From Nicotiana tabacum (Eukaryota; Streptophyta; Magnoliopsida; Solanales; Solanaceae), in NCBI RefSeq assembly GCF_000715075.1, contig NC_134096.1, positions 120,030,698 through 120,094,697 of the forward strand: DNA of 64,000 nt, read 5' to 3'. Every line of letters starts with the position of its first letter. The stretch's first letter is position 1. The notes beneath the pieces were generated by a model, which made no database searches, was not told the DNA's origin, and worked only from the letters and a program-made list of their open reading frames with translations. Below are positions 1 through 11,656 of this stretch, in pieces. The position numbers and the translations under genes were made by a program.

Positions 1-1098
1 CTAGCCACATCTCAGGCGGGCGGGAGAGCACAGACCCCTATCGCGCATGCTCATAGACAGGCAACTGCTGTATATCAGACCCAGGGTGCACTACCCGTGG
101 GTGGAGTCCAGCCAGTGGCAGCAGCTACACCTGAGCCCAGGCCAGCTGTAGCCGCCGATCCTCAGAAACTATTGGACAGATGGACTAGACTACATCCTCC
201 TGTCTTCGGGGGTGAGCGACATGAGGATCCACAGGATTTCATTGATCGTTGCAAGGATAGACTGTACAACATGAGGATATTAGAATCCCATGGGGTTGAT
301 TTCGCTACTTTTCAGCTAGAGGGTAGAGCCCGTAGATGGTGGCAGTCTTATGCTCTTGGCAGACCAGCAGATTCTCCTCCTATGACTTGGGACAGGTTCA
401 CCCATATCTTCTTGGACAGGTATATTCCACCCTCCCAGAAAGAAGAGTTGCGGTTTCAGTTTGAGCAGCTCCAGCAGGGTCAGATGTGCTTGACTGATTA
501 TGAGGCGAGGTTTTCTGAATTATCTCGCCATGCACTAATGATACTCCTTACTGAGGCGGAGAGAGTGCGAAGGTTTGTAGCCGGTTTACATACTGGTATT
601 CAGGCCACTATGGCTCGAGAGGTTGAGATGGGTACTTCTTATGAGCGAGTTATAGAGATAGCCCGGAGGATTGAGGGTGTACGTTAGCGGAGCCGAGAGC
701 AGATTATGAGAGATAAGCGGTTCAGGTACTCTGGAGAGTTCAGAGGTGCTCCGTCCGGGGGCAGAGGTCAGTTCGTAAGGGGACAGTCCAGCAGACCCCC
801 ATATCCAGCACCACCACCTCCTCGAGGTGCTCCAGTGCGACCTTATCTCAGTGCTATCCCAGAGAGTTCTTACCTCCCACCAGCTATTCAGGGTCCTCCC
901 AGTGGGTATTCAGGTCCCCAGGGCCAGACACTTAGTCAGCAGCCCATCGTACCGAAGAGTTGTTACGAGTGCGGGGATCCTAGTCACATGCGGGGGTTTT
1001 GCCCCAGGCTTCGAGGTAGACCAGTACAGCAGGGTCAGCAGCCTATGCTTACCGGACTAGTTGCTCCACCAGTAGTCTGACCACCCAGAGGTGGAGGA
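1..1098 (+). pseudogene. gag of Tekay element (broken)
   Basis: Structural polyprotein that would package element RNA into cytoplasmic particles. The reading frame is open from the window edge, so the N-terminus is missing. The retrotransposon gag domain spans about 160-680, with the WW motif of the RARRWWQSYA region and a downstream DYEARFSELSRHA block. A proline/glycine-rich linker follows, then a CCHC zinc knuckle (C-x2-C-x4-H-x4-C) at 961-1002. In-frame stops occur at 685-687 (TAG) and 1078-1080 (TGA). The minus-strand relative reads glutamine-like and arginine codons in the corresponding context, which fits C-to-T decay. Confidence 0.9.
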
Positions 1099-1101
1099 CA
1101 G

Positions 1102-1884
1102 GTGGGTAGGGGCCGTCCTAGAGGTGGAGGTCAGCCAGGCGGAGGCCAGACAGTTGGCGCTCCAGCTCGGCTCTATGCTTTTCTGACTAGACCAGATGCA
1201 AAGGCCTCAGATGCCGTGATTACAGGTATTATTTCTGTTTGTGGCAAAGATGCCTCAGTATTATTTGATCCAGGATCTACGTATTCATATGTGTCATCTC
1301 TATTTGCTCCATTTCTGGGTGTTTCTCGTGAGTCCTTGAGTACTCTTGTTTATGTGTCCACTCCTGTGGGCGATTTTGTTGTTGTGAACCAGATCTACCG
1401 GTCCTGTATTATTACATTCTGTGATTATGAAACTAGAGCAGATCTCCTATTGCTTGAGATGATCGATTTTGAAATTATTCTGGGTATGGACTGGTTATCT
1501 CCATATCATGCTATTCTAGATTGTCATGCCAAGACTGTTACCTTGGCTATTCCAGCATTGCCTAAGCTAGAGTGGAAGGGTTTGCCTGTTAGTTCATTTA
1601 ATCGAGTTATTTCTTTTATAAAGGCTCAACACATAGTTGAGAAGGGTTGTTTGGCTTATCTAGCCTATGTTCGGGATACTACTGCAGAGACTCCGGCTAT
1701 TGATTCAGTGCCTGTAGTTTGGGAGTTCCCCGATGTATTTCCGTCAGATCTTCCAGGTATGCCACCTGATCGTGATATTGATTTCTATATTGACTTGGCT
1801 TCAGACACCCAGCCTATATCTATCCCACCGTATCGCGTGGCTCCGAAAGAATTGAAAGAATTGAAAGAACAGCTTGAAGAGTAA
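1102..1884 (+). pseudogene. Aspartic protease domain and linker to RT
   Basis: Retropepsin-like protease that would cleave the polyprotein. The catalytic motif is the family form D-P-G-S-T at about 1267-1281, followed by the YSYVSS region and the ILGMDWL motif near 1480. The C-terminal part holds the conserved pre-RT linker ([13 protein letters not shown] region). The frame is the same as gag. It ends at a TAA (1882-1884) inside the sequence joining protease to RT, so RT is cut off from its upstream polyprotein. Confidence 0.9.
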
Positions 1885-2934
1885 CTAGCCAAAGGGTTTG
1901 TTAGACCGAGTGTATCGCCTTGGGGTGCACCAGTATTATTTGTGAAAAATAAGGATGGAACAATGCGGATGTGTATTGATTATCGCCAATTGAACAAAGT
2001 CACTATTAAGAACAAGTGCCCGTTGCCGCGTATTGATGATCTATTTGACCAGTTGCAGGGTGCTAGGGTATTCTCTAAGATTGACTTGAGGTCGGGGTAC
2101 CATCAGTTAAAGATTCGGGATTCGGATGTTCCGAAGACTACTTTCCGTACTAGATATGGTCATTATGAGTTTCTGGTAATGTCTTTTGCTTTAACTAATG
2201 CCCCGACAGCATTTATGGATCTGATGAACTGGGTATTCAGGCCATATATTGATTCATTTGTCATTGTCTTCATTGATGACATTTTGATCTACTCACGTAG
2301 TAAGAAGGAGCATGAACAGCATATGAGAGTAGTGCTTCAAACATTGCGAGAACAAAAGTTATATGCTAAGTTCTCTAAATGTGAGTTCTGGCTTGAGTCT
2401 GTAGCATTTTTGGGACATATTGTATCGGGTGAAGGTATTAAAGTTGATCCCATAAAGATTTAGGCAGTTCAAAATTGGCATCATCCCACTTCGGCGACGG
2501 AGATCAGGAGTTTTCTGGGTTTGGCAGGTTATTATCATCGGTTCGTGGAAGGTTTTTCATCTATTGCAGCACCTTTGACCAAATTAACCCAGAAGGGTGC
2601 TCCATTCCGATGGTCCGATTATTGTGAGGTGAGCTTTCAGAAGCTCAAGACATCATTGACTACAGCACCAGTGTTAGTGTTAACATCTGGTTCGGGAATA
2701 TATACAGTGTATTGCGACACGTCACGCGTTGGCTTGGGTTGTGTATTGATGCAGGAAAGGCGAGTTATTGCATATGCTTCACGTCAGCTGAAGCCCTACG
2801 AAAAGAATTATCCGGTACATGATTTGGAGTTAGATGCGATTGTTCACGCTCTTAAGATTTGGAGGCATTATCTTTATGGGGTGTCTTGTGAAGTTTACAC
2901 TGATCATCGCAGTTTGCAGCATTTGTTCAAGTAG
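1885..2934 (+). pseudogene. Reverse transcriptase and N-terminal part of RNase H
   Basis: RT palm motifs are visible: [11 protein letters not shown], the [12 protein letters not shown] motif, and the catalytic F-I-D-D box at about 2269-2280. RNase H begins near 2650 with the YCD motif, the [15 protein letters not shown] motif with its conserved Glu, and the [10 protein letters not shown] motif. In-frame stops at 2461-2463 (TAG, where the related copy has a Glu codon) and 2932-2934 (TAG, where the related copy has Gln) break it. The catalytic residues themselves are kept. Confidence 0.92.
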
Positions 2935-2946
2935 AGGGATCTAAAT

Positions 2947-4441
2947 TTGAGACAGCGCAGATGGCTGGAGTTACTAAAAGATTATGATATTACTATCTTG
3001 TATCATCCGGGCAAAGCAAATGTGGTTGCAGATGCCTTGAGCAGAAAGACGGAGAGTATGGGTAGTTTGGCTTTTATTTCAGTAGAGGAAAGGCCATTAG
3101 CCTCGGATATTCAGTCCTTGGCTAACAGACTAGTGAGGCTGGATATTTCAGAGCCCAGCCGAGTTCTTGCATGTTTTGTGGCCCAATCTTCACTATTTGA
3201 GCAGATCAAGGCTCGCCAGTATGATGACCCACACCTGGTGGTTCTTCGTGAAACGGTACTACGAGGTGGTGCCAAGGAAGTCACTATTGGTGCAGATGGT
3301 GTTCTACGACTCCAGGATCGTCTGTGTGTTCCTAATGTGGATGAACAAAGGAAAAAGATACTGGAGGAGGCACACAGTTCTCGATATTCTATTCATCTAG
3401 GTGCTACGAAGATGTATCGTGACTTGAGGCAACATTATTGGTGGCGACGAATGAAAAAGGACATAGTTGAGTATGTAGCTCGGTGTCTAAATTGCCAGCA
3501 AGTTAAATATGAGCACCAAAGGCCAGGTGGCCTACTCTAGCAGATGACCATACTAGAGTGGAAATGGGAACGAGTTACTATGGATTTTGTAGTTGGGTTT
3601 CCGCGGACCTTGAGGAAGTTTGATGCAGTTTGGGTGATTGTTGACAGGTTGACCAAGTCGGCACATTTTATTCCTGTTATGACTACGTATACTTCAGAGA
3701 GGTTGGCCCAGATTTATATTCAGGAGATAGTTCGGTTGCACGGTGTGCCAATTTCCATCATATCAGATAGAGGCCCTCAGTTTACTTCACATTTCTGGAG
3801 AGCAGTACAGAGTGAGTTGGGGACCCGTGTAGAGCTCAACACAGCCTTTCATCCGCAGACCGATGGACAGTCAGAGAGGACAATTCAGATTTTGGAGGAT
3901 ATGCTCAGGGTATGTGTGATTGACTTTGGAGGTCAGTGGGATCATTTCCTGCCTTTGGCCGAGTTTGCTTATAATAACAGTTACCAATCCAGCATCGAGA
4001 TGGCTCTATTTGAGGCTTTATATGGTCGGCGATGTCGTTCACCTATCAGATGGTTTGAGCCAGGTGAGGCTAAGTTATATGGTACTGATTTGGTAAGGGA
4101 TGCCTTGGAAAAGGTAAAGTTGATTTAGGAGCGACTTCGTACAGCACAGTCTAGACAAAAGAGTTACGCGGATCATAAAGCGCGTGATATATTATTTATG
4201 GTAGGTGAAAAAAATTCTCTTGAAGGTTTCACCGATGAAGGGAATTATGAGATTCGGGAAGAAGGGCACATTGAGTCCAAGGTTTATAGGCCCATTTGAG
4301 GTGTTAAAACGAGTTGGGGAGGTTGCTTATGAGCTTGCATTGCCTCCCAGCCTATCGGGAGTTCATCCGGTTTTTCACATATCTATGCTCCAGAAGTATC
4401 ATGCCGACCTATCACATGTGTTAGACTTCAGCACAGTTTAG
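2947..4441 (+). pseudogene. End of RNase H, integrase core and C-terminal domain
   Basis: Starts with the end of RNase H (NVVADALSRK). The integrase zinc-binding HHCC region lies near 3373-3500, ending in the pair C-L-N-C. The DDE core is readable: TMDFVVGFP with the first Asp, ISDRGPQF with the second, and QTDGQSERT with the Glu. Stops are at 3538-3540 and 4126-4128, both TAG. A run of seven A at 4208-4214 shifts the frame, and the [20 protein letters not shown] domain continues in the new frame to a TAG at 4439-4441. Confidence 0.92.
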
Positions 4442-4681
4442 CTAGATAATAGCTTGGATTATGAAGAGGAGCCAATTGCCATTGTTGATAAACAGGTTTG
4501 CCAGTTGAGATCCAAGAGGATTTCTGCAGTAAAAGTCCAGTGGAGGGGCCAACCAGTCGAGGAAGCGACTTGGGAGGCCGAGGAAAACATGCGGAGCAGA
4601 TATCCAGACTTATTCAGCACTTCAGGTATAATTCTAAACCCGTTCGAGGACGAACGTTTGTTTAAGAGGTGGAGAATGTGA
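4442..4681 (+). pseudogene. C-terminal chromodomain of Tekay integrase
   Basis: The segment reads KVQWRGQPVEEATWEAEE followed by a MRSRYPDLF helix, the compact chromodomain typical of plant Tekay elements. In this family the domain is thought to steer integration toward particular chromatin. It ends at the stop that overlaps the polypurine tract and LTR start. The homologous domain of the minus-strand copy lies at 56195-56517. Confidence 0.9.
4664..4678 (+). promoter_or_regulatory. Polypurine tract
   Basis: AAGAGGTGGAGAATG lies directly before the LTR start TGATGACCC. This is where plus-strand DNA synthesis is primed. The minus-strand copy has the same purine tract next to its 3' LTR at 56181-56194, which confirms the boundary. 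Confidence 0.85.
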
Positions 4682-5589
4682 TGACCCAAAATGTCATCTT
4701 TAAATTTAATAATTAATTATATGTTCTAAGACCTCGAAAAGTACTATTTATCATTCCTCGACTTGCGTGCGCAATTCATAAAATTTCATGAAAAGTCTTT
4801 ATGTGAAAAATTGATTTAAAATGTGGATTAGAGCTTTAAAACTCAATTGAGATGACTTTGGTCAACATTTTGAGCAAACGGACTCGGATCAGTGTTTTGA
4901 CAGTTCCGGTATGTCCGTATCGTGATTTGGGACTTGGGCGTATACCCGGAATCAAATTCCGAGGTTCCTAGCCCAAGATGTGAAATTTTGAAGAAAAATT
5001 AAAATGTTTAAGTTTGAATAGAGATCGGATGTCTAATTATGTGAAAACGACCCCGGAAAAGAATTTTGATGATTCCAACAGCTCCGTATGGTGATTTTGG
5101 ACTTAGGAGCGTGCTCGGAATTTTATTTGAAAGTCCGTAGTTAAATTAGGCATGAAGTGGCTAAAAACAAGAATTTAAGTTTGGAAGTTTGACCGATGAA
5201 TTGACTTTTTGATACCGGAGTCGGAATCCAGTTTCGGAAATTTTCATAGCTCCGCTATGTAATTTATGACTTGTGTGTAAAATTTGAGGTCAATCGGAGT
5301 TGATTTGATAGGTTCCGACATCTAATGTAGAAGTTGAAAACTCTTAGTTTCATTAAGCTTGAATTGGGGTATGATTTATGGTTTTAGCATTGTTTGATGT
5401 GATTTAGACGTTTGACTAAGTTCGTATGATGTTTTAGGACTTGTTGGTATATTTGGTTGAGGTCCCGAGGGCCTCGGGTGAGTTTCGAATTGTTAACGGA
5501 TCAAAACTTAGACGTAAAAGCTACTGCAGTGTTTCCTCTTCTGTTGGATATTCTGTGTTGATATCGAGCCCAGGGTTGACAAGGCTCAG

Positions 5590-5810
5590 GCTCGAGCTTG
5601 AGATCGAAGCCATGATCGAAGGTCCAGCTCGAGGACATAATCGAAGGTAAGGCTCGAGGGCTAGGATCGAGACACATGGTCGATGCCCTGATCGAAGGCC
5701 CATGCTCGATGCTCTGATCGAAGGCCCATGCTCGATGCCCTGATCGAGGCCATGACCGAGGTCCAGGCTCGAGCCTGTGATCGAGGCCCAGTTCGAGGAC
5801 CAGTTCCGAA
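5590..5810 (+). repeat. Degenerate 26-bp tandem repeat in LTR
   Basis: Repeats built on ATCGAAGGCCCATGCTCGAT; the clearest two or three units have a 26-bp period around 5690-5760. The block is rich in ATCGA, CTCGA and CTCGAG. It sits about 0.9 kb into the LTR. The other Tekay-type LTRs here have a different GC-rich repeat in the same upstream half. Confidence 0.75.
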
Positions 5811-6414
5811 GGCTGGTGGGCAGTTATATAAAAAGAGGGCATTCGTTCCATTTGCCATTTTTGACGAACTTGAGCTTGAGCAGAGACGGTTTTTGACAGA
5901 TTTTCAAGGAAAAAACATTGGGGTAAGTGATTCTAACTCGAATTTGGTATACATATACAAGTATATCATTGTTTTCACCATAAATTAGTATGTTGAGATT
6001 TAAATTTGGGAAATTTTTAGAAATCTCATAGAAACGAAGTTTTGAGATTTTGGTATCGATTCAGAGTCGGATTTGAGTGAAACTGGTATGGTTGGACTCG
6101 TAATTGAATGGGTTGTCGGATTTCATAACTTTTGCTAGATTCTGAGATGTGGGCCTCGCGGGCAAATTTTTAATTAATTTCGGGATCTTTTATTTAAAAT
6201 GTGGTATTTTCTTATTGAATTGATTCCTATAATATTTGGTGATTGTATCGAATTATTTTGGCTAGATTCGAGCCAGACGGAGTTGGATAATCATGAAAAA
6301 GACCTTATAGTGGATTAAATTGGTGCAAGACGAGGTAAGTCTCTTGTCTAATCTTGTGAGGGGGAAATTACCTCATAGGTAATTAAAATTAAATAATTAT
6401 TGCTAATTACGGGG

Positions 6415-6452
6415 GCTACGTACGTACGAGATGATGAGAGTCCGTGCGTAGC
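6415..6452. promoter_or_regulatory. Conserved 38-bp inverted repeat in Tekay LTR
   Basis: Arms GCTACGTACG and CGTGCGTAGC flank an 18-base centre containing GATGAGAGT. The only arm mismatch would be a G-U pair in RNA. The same 38-bp structure occurs at 40122-40159, 48629-48666 and 62461-62498 (on the opposite strand there). Confidence 0.7.
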
Positions 6453-7592
6453 TACTATTAATGTTAAAGTCCGGGTAGTTTAAGACTTAAAGCATGAATT
6501 ACTTGTGTGAATTATATTCTTTATTAATTAAAATAATTGATGTATATATTGTGAATTGTCATGAAAAGTAGAAAAATATGAAATTTTCATATGCTTAATT
6601 TTTGTTTAAATCAATTAATTGTTAAAAGAAATTGTTCTCCTCCCAAATTTTATCTTATAATAAATATACTCTCTTTCCGGAGGCACATAAGAAAATGTCC
6701 TCCTTTCTTGTGGAGCGGGCCGAAACACCTCGGCATGATAGATGCATCTATGGATCGCGCCGCACGTCCCTCGGTAGTGTACACGACACTCTGGATCGGG
6801 TCGTACGTCCTCGGCAGAAATCGTGCTTAATAATAATAATTACACAATACTTTAATAATTTATTTCAGCTTGTGAAGCTAATTAATAAATTAAAAAATCT
6901 TTAGAATTTAATGAATTATTATTCTTGCTTGTTAAGGAATTAATTGTTACTCCTGTAAATGAGATTTAATTGATAAATTAAAAATTATTTGAATTGAAGA
7001 AATTCAATTAATATATTGAGAATTGTTACATTTGAAGGAATTTGATTATTTTCGCTGATTAAATAAATTATTATAAATTCTGTAATTTATGCTGATTTCA
7101 ATATCCTAGTTTTATTTCAGTTATTATTGACCCATAGTGAGTGTCAAAGTCGGCCATCTCGTCTCTACCACTTCGAGATTAGGCTTGATACTTACTGAGT
7201 ACACGTTGTTTACGTACTCATACTACACTTGCTGCACTTTTTGTGCAGGATCTGAGACAGGTACTAGTGGAGGACCTATCGTCACATACCCACGTCATCC
7301 CGAGGCATAGTGGTGAGCTGCCTTTCTGAGCCGTTCTGCAGCTACCAGTGTCTCTTCTTACATTTATATTCTGTCTATTTTATTTCAGACAATATTTGGA
7401 GTTTTGTATAATCTACTAGATGCTTATGCGCTTGTGACACCGGGTCTTGACACACACACATTGGTAGAAGTTGGTATTTTGTTATTTTCTTGGAATAAAA
7501 GTTTAACCAATGTACGTTTGACTTATTAGTTGGCTTGCCTAGCTGTAGTGTTGGGCGCCATCACGACCTATAGGTGAAATTGGGTCGTGATA

Positions 7593-10139
7593 ATGGTAGA
7601 TCAGCAAATGGATTGTCCAAGTTCAGACCATGTGAATTTCTCTTCAGCTATTGATCATTGCATTTCAAGTTTTGCTGAAGTCACTTCAACAAAATTAGTT
7701 TTTCTGTAATCACGATCAAGGTGGTGTTTATGCGAGTTTTTACAGAAAAAAAAAATTCAAGGGGAGTTTTTTTAATTGGAAAATTTTATTGCAAAAACTT
7801 TTTGGAAATCAAATATTCAAAATAAAAAAAGTGGGGAGTTTTTATTTTTAATTTGAAAATTTTATTGCAAAAACTTTTTGGAAATCAAATATCCAAAAAT
7901 AAAAAAACTGAACCTTTTTTGCAAACTTGTCACCAAACAAACACTTTTTGCAGAAACAGTTGGTGCAAACTTTTTTTAGAAACTGCTAAAATACCCCAAA
8001 CACCATGCAAATGTTTTGCATGCACAAAGATCTTTCAAGCACATTACTGACTAGGGTCTATAACTAGCATAAAAAACGCCAACGGCTAATATAATCGAAA
8101 CAGTTCCCCATGAGATTGACACTGTTGTAAAGCTTAAAATTTGACTGGGTGCCAAATATTTCATCTGTCTTAAGATCATCTTAAACGAATATGACTAGTC
8201 CTCAAGCCCACTACAGCAAAAGGGAGAAGCCATCAATTCCAATCCACTCGAAATACTTACCCATCTCGAAGGCCCATCGGGATTGGGCATGGATGAGCCT
8301 CGACTGGGCCAGCATTGATGAAAAAAGAAAAACTTCCCCATCGCATCATTAACCGGTGTAGGATTCACTGTATTATCAGCACCCTTACCCATCCCAGATT
8401 CCATCACTATCCTCACTCAACCCCAGCCCCACCTCCCCACCCCCGAAAAAACAAGCTAATGGAAATTTCCCATAACCTTAGCACCCTCTCTTCACATACT
8501 ATCCATTTGTCCTGATGTAATACATATTGCAACAATAATTGACAAATGCAAGAGAAATTACTTAAGATTATTTTATTTTCCCGGAAAAAATTCTTTACCT
8601 TCTTTTTAGTGGTCATTACTATTATTGTTAGCTGTTTCTGGATCTTTTTAGGGATTGGGTTTGTAGTATAGCGGCATTTTATTGCAGCTGGCAGCTCACA
8701 AATAGAAACTTGACGGCAAGAAATTCTGACAATCACTCAAAACTTGGGCAACATGTTCGACTGGCAGCAGCTATAAGGCAGCATGAGCAACATGATCTCC
8801 AAGTCAAAGGTTTAGCTTGGTCTCCAAGTGTTAACTAGTTAGTGTTTACTACATCTCCCAGTTAACTCCGAAATGAGTCATGAAACCTTATAGTTTTAGC
8901 AATTTCCGAATAAAGATTTCATTGAAATTTGATATTTATTTGTTATCTCACCCATTCCTTCTCCGCTTTTTCTGCCAACCATTTCTCTTCTTCTCTGAAA
9001 CTCTGCTTACCTAAGAAGATTCTTTTAGCAAGTCCCTCTTCCACTAAACTTTCCCCTCACGTTATTCCTTTCCCCTCAAGTTATTCCTCTTATTCCTGCA
9101 TCTATGGCTCAACTAAGCAGTATTTCTACATCTCTTCCTGCTAAAAGAAACCCAACTTGTTTGCCTTGAAATTAAGGGCCTGCTGCGTTATGTCCAATTT
9201 GCAAATGTAGCGTGAAAGAGTTTGGCCCAGATGAGAGTTGGCAAAAGAAGATGGCAGGCAATAGGAGAATAACGACTAAATGAAGAGATATCACTGGCTT
9301 TGTTTAATTTCTTTTGAATAACTTCCTCCAGCAAAATTGGACATCGGTAGAATTTTTTCAAGGGGTCAAATTTCGTGCATCAGAACACAAATTACCACCT
9401 GCCATTAACAGGCCAGCCGCTACATGCCTGGAGTGTGAAGAAATGGATGCAGATCACAAGCTTCAACATAATGAATGTTCCTCCAATTTGCAATTCCGTA
9501 TTGGAGCACATTAGAGCATCAATTAACTTTAGGGTGAAAATCAGTATTTTTTGCTGCTTCAGTTTCAGTTTGTGGAGGAAGACCTCCCCCTCCAAAAGGA
9601 AGAAACGAATGTCTAGGGATATAGGTCAAAAGGTCCGATAGTGTGGCGGACCAAGAAAAGCATCTTCTTTTCATTTAGTCCTTCTCTTTTGTTTCCTGGT
9701 CCCTTTCCACATTAGACACTATCATTTAGCAAATGCTAACCAGGTTTAGCCTGGAATTAGCTGATGATGGCTTAGGACTACTATGTGAAAAATCATATAT
9801 TTATTTAGGATAAAATTGAAATAGATCAAAAGTTATGGACCAAATTAAACTTAACATACAAAATATAGATCAAAATTTGAAAGGTACGACTTATTTCTTG
9901 CTTTCCCTTTATCTTAGAAGGCTTTACCCTAAAACATCAAGTCTTGCTCCTAAATTCCCTATTAACATGTTTTGGTAAAATAATTATATTACGGATGTTC
10001 GTCCACTAACTACCCAGATATAAATCACATAATAGCATATAGAACAAATGGAATTGCAAGTGAATTTTAGCTAAAAGAAGGAATTTCAAAAAACAAAAAA
10101 ATTGAAATGCTAAAAAGCAGAAAAGAAAGGCCAACATAC
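7593..10139. other. Old host DNA, no confident gene
   Basis: Low-coding DNA between the Tekay LTR and the L5 exon. About 7778-7915 holds a tandem duplication with a period near 76 bp (unit with ATTTTATTGCAAAAACTTTT). At 9104-9169 a 22-codon ORF (MAQLSSISTSLPAKRNP, Ser-rich) follows a pyrimidine-rich leader at about 8945-9100 and looks like the start of a plastid-targeted plant gene, but it stops at once and I recognise nothing after it. A minus-strand stretch at about 8240-8416 runs open into a GTAAGT. I searched for further L5 exons and found none. Confidence 0.5.
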
Positions 10140-10340
10140 ATTTCCTCGAAGTGTAACAGCGATTCCAAGCGGTTGACCTTCTCTAATTTTGAAAGTAGCT
10201 ATAGCATTCTTAGCCCTCGTCTTCACTGGCCTTTGCCCAGTAATTAGTGCCAAATCATTCATTGCGGCATCCAAACCCTTTGAATTTTGTGCAGCATCTC
10301 CAATACCACAATTTACCACAATCTTTTCAATCTTCGGAAC
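10140..10340 (-). pseudogene. RPL5: Plastid ribosomal protein L5 (uL5c), internal exon
   Basis: A 67-codon open exon reads [18 protein letters not shown], then [19 protein letters not shown] and [17 protein letters not shown]. This matches the bacterial-type uL5 core, which in plants is the nuclear-encoded plastid 50S protein. It is bounded by an acceptor (TTGTAG, minus strand) and a donor GTATGT at 10139-10134; both junctions are phase 0. The upstream exon is at 20092-20331, separated by a 9.75-kb intron filled by a Tat retrotransposon. The downstream exon was not found, and the upstream exon is frameshifted, so this is a gene remnant even though this exon is intact. Confidence 0.88.
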
Positions 10341-10540
10341 CTACAAGTCAATTATCAAAGTAACACTAAAGAATTGTGGGTTTTGAAGTACCAAGTCAAA
10401 GCACTTATATAATTTGCTCACCAAATGATATCAGTGCCGAATAAACTAGAACGAATTATTTCTCAGTATTTCAACTCTAAAATTCAATCATAAATCTTGG
10501 AGATTTTGGAGCAAGAAGAAAAAGAAAAACACAGTAAGAT
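10341..10540. other. Left remnant of L5 intron
   Basis: Intronic DNA between the L5 acceptor and the first recognisable Tat gag codons. No LTR, primer site or gene was seen here. Confidence 0.55.
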
Positions 10541-11656
10541 TAAAAGCCTTTTCCGTCGAGTGCGGCGCTGAAGCCAATCCCCAAAAAATTCCGTATGCCC
10601 GAAAATCCCAAATATAACGGTACGACCGATCCTAACGAACATGTCACCTCTTACACATGCGCCATAAAAGGCAACGATTTGGAGGACGATGAGATCGAAT
10701 CCGTGTTGTTGAAAAAGTTCGGGGAGACCCTCTTAAAGGGAACGATGATCTGGTACCACAATTTACCGCCGAATTCCATCGATTCTTTTGCCATGTTAGC
10801 AGATTCGTTCATAAAGGCATATGCTGGTGCCATAAAGGTTGCAACAAGGAAATCAGACCTCTTCAAAGTAAAGCAAAGGGAGAATGAAATGCTGAGGGAA
10901 TTCGTATCCCGATTTCAAATGGAACGCATGGAATTACCCCCGGTCACAGACGATTGGGCCATACAAGCTTTCACCCAAGGGTTGAATGAGCTAAGTTCGA
11001 CAGCATCACATCGGCTGAAACAAAATTTGATCGAGTATCTAGCGATAACTTGGGCAGATGTACACAACCGATACCAATCGAAAATTAGGGTCGAGGATGA
11101 TCAGTTGGGAGCTCCATACGGACCCGTTCATCAGAACAGGACAGTTACTAAAAACCAAAAGGAGATCGACAGAGAACAAAGGTCGAACAGAGACCAAAAT
11201 CGATCGTACGTCGCAGATCGGGTGAACAACGGTTCAACACGCAATGCAGTTCGGAACAATCGAATGATTGATTGAGGGCAAAATTATCGGGGGCTTATGA
11301 GTAAGAGCAGCTTCAATAAATATGCCGATCCTATAGAAGCACCTCGATTATCAGAATATAACTTCAGCGTTAGTACATCCGCTATCGTATCAGCCATCAG
11401 ACGCATCAAGGACACTAAATGGCCTCGACCCATGCAGACCGATCCTGGCCGAAGAAATCCTAATCAAACGTGCGAATATCATGGTACCCATGGCCACGGA
11501 ACGGAAGATTGCAAGCAACTAAGAGAGGAAATAACTCGCTTATTTAACAAAGGGCACCTTCGAAAATTTCTGAGTGATAGGGCGAAGAACCATTTAAAAA
11601 CAGGGATTTCAGCAAGCAAAATGAGTAAGAAGAACCGAAACACGTCATCCACATGA
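10541..11656 (+). pseudogene. gag of Tat element, N-terminally truncated
   Basis: Homology starts near 10541 in frame with PIPKKFRMPENPKYNGT; just upstream the frame is closed. The gag domain runs through WYHNLPPNSIDSF, RENEMLREFVSRFQMERM and the HRLKQNLIEYLA region. A stop at 11273-11275 separates it from a second in-frame block (11297-11656) with the CCHC-like CEYHGTHGHGTEDCKQL, where the usual C-x2-C spacing is altered as in other Tat gags. Confidence 0.85.

Larger units (their letters stand above)
1..7592 (+). mobile_element. Ty3/gypsy Tekay-type chromovirus, 5' end outside window
   Basis: The domain order is gag, aspartic protease, reverse transcriptase, RNase H, integrase, chromodomain, polypurine tract, 3' LTR. 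A chromodomain after integrase places it among chromoviruses, and the protein sequence resembles the Tekay/Del clade. The 5' LTR and primer site lie before the window. From position 1 to about 4200 all coding blocks are in one frame broken by stop codons; a frameshift then moves the end into the next frame. A related minus-strand copy lies at 47503-63775. The element is dead as a protein-coding unit. Confidence 0.93.
4679..7592 (+). repeat. 3' LTR of Tekay element (2.9 kb)
   Basis: Begins TGATGACCC after the polypurine tract and ends in TGGGTCGTGATA, where the expected terminal CA has become TA. The end is preceded by GGCGCCATCACGACCTATAGG, which matches in reverse complement the inner LTR ends at 36606, 47503 and 61334. 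It contains a tandem-repeat block (5590-5810) and the conserved 38-bp inverted repeat (6415-6452). The target-site duplication cannot be tested because the 5' end is outside the window. Confidence 0.85.

Noticed and set aside
5501..5858. Overlapping ORFs in the first Tekay LTR
   Set aside because: They come from the 26-bp tandem repeat and encode only repetitive peptides.
8195..8416. 73-codon minus-strand ORF as a gene
   Set aside because: A GTAAGT follows an open stretch, but the protein is unrecognised and no partner exon was found.
10357..10361. AAAGT as left partner of the 5 bp after the Tat LTR (20079-20083)
   Set aside because: No LTR or element sequence follows it; the 5' end is truncated near 10541, so the match is probably chance.
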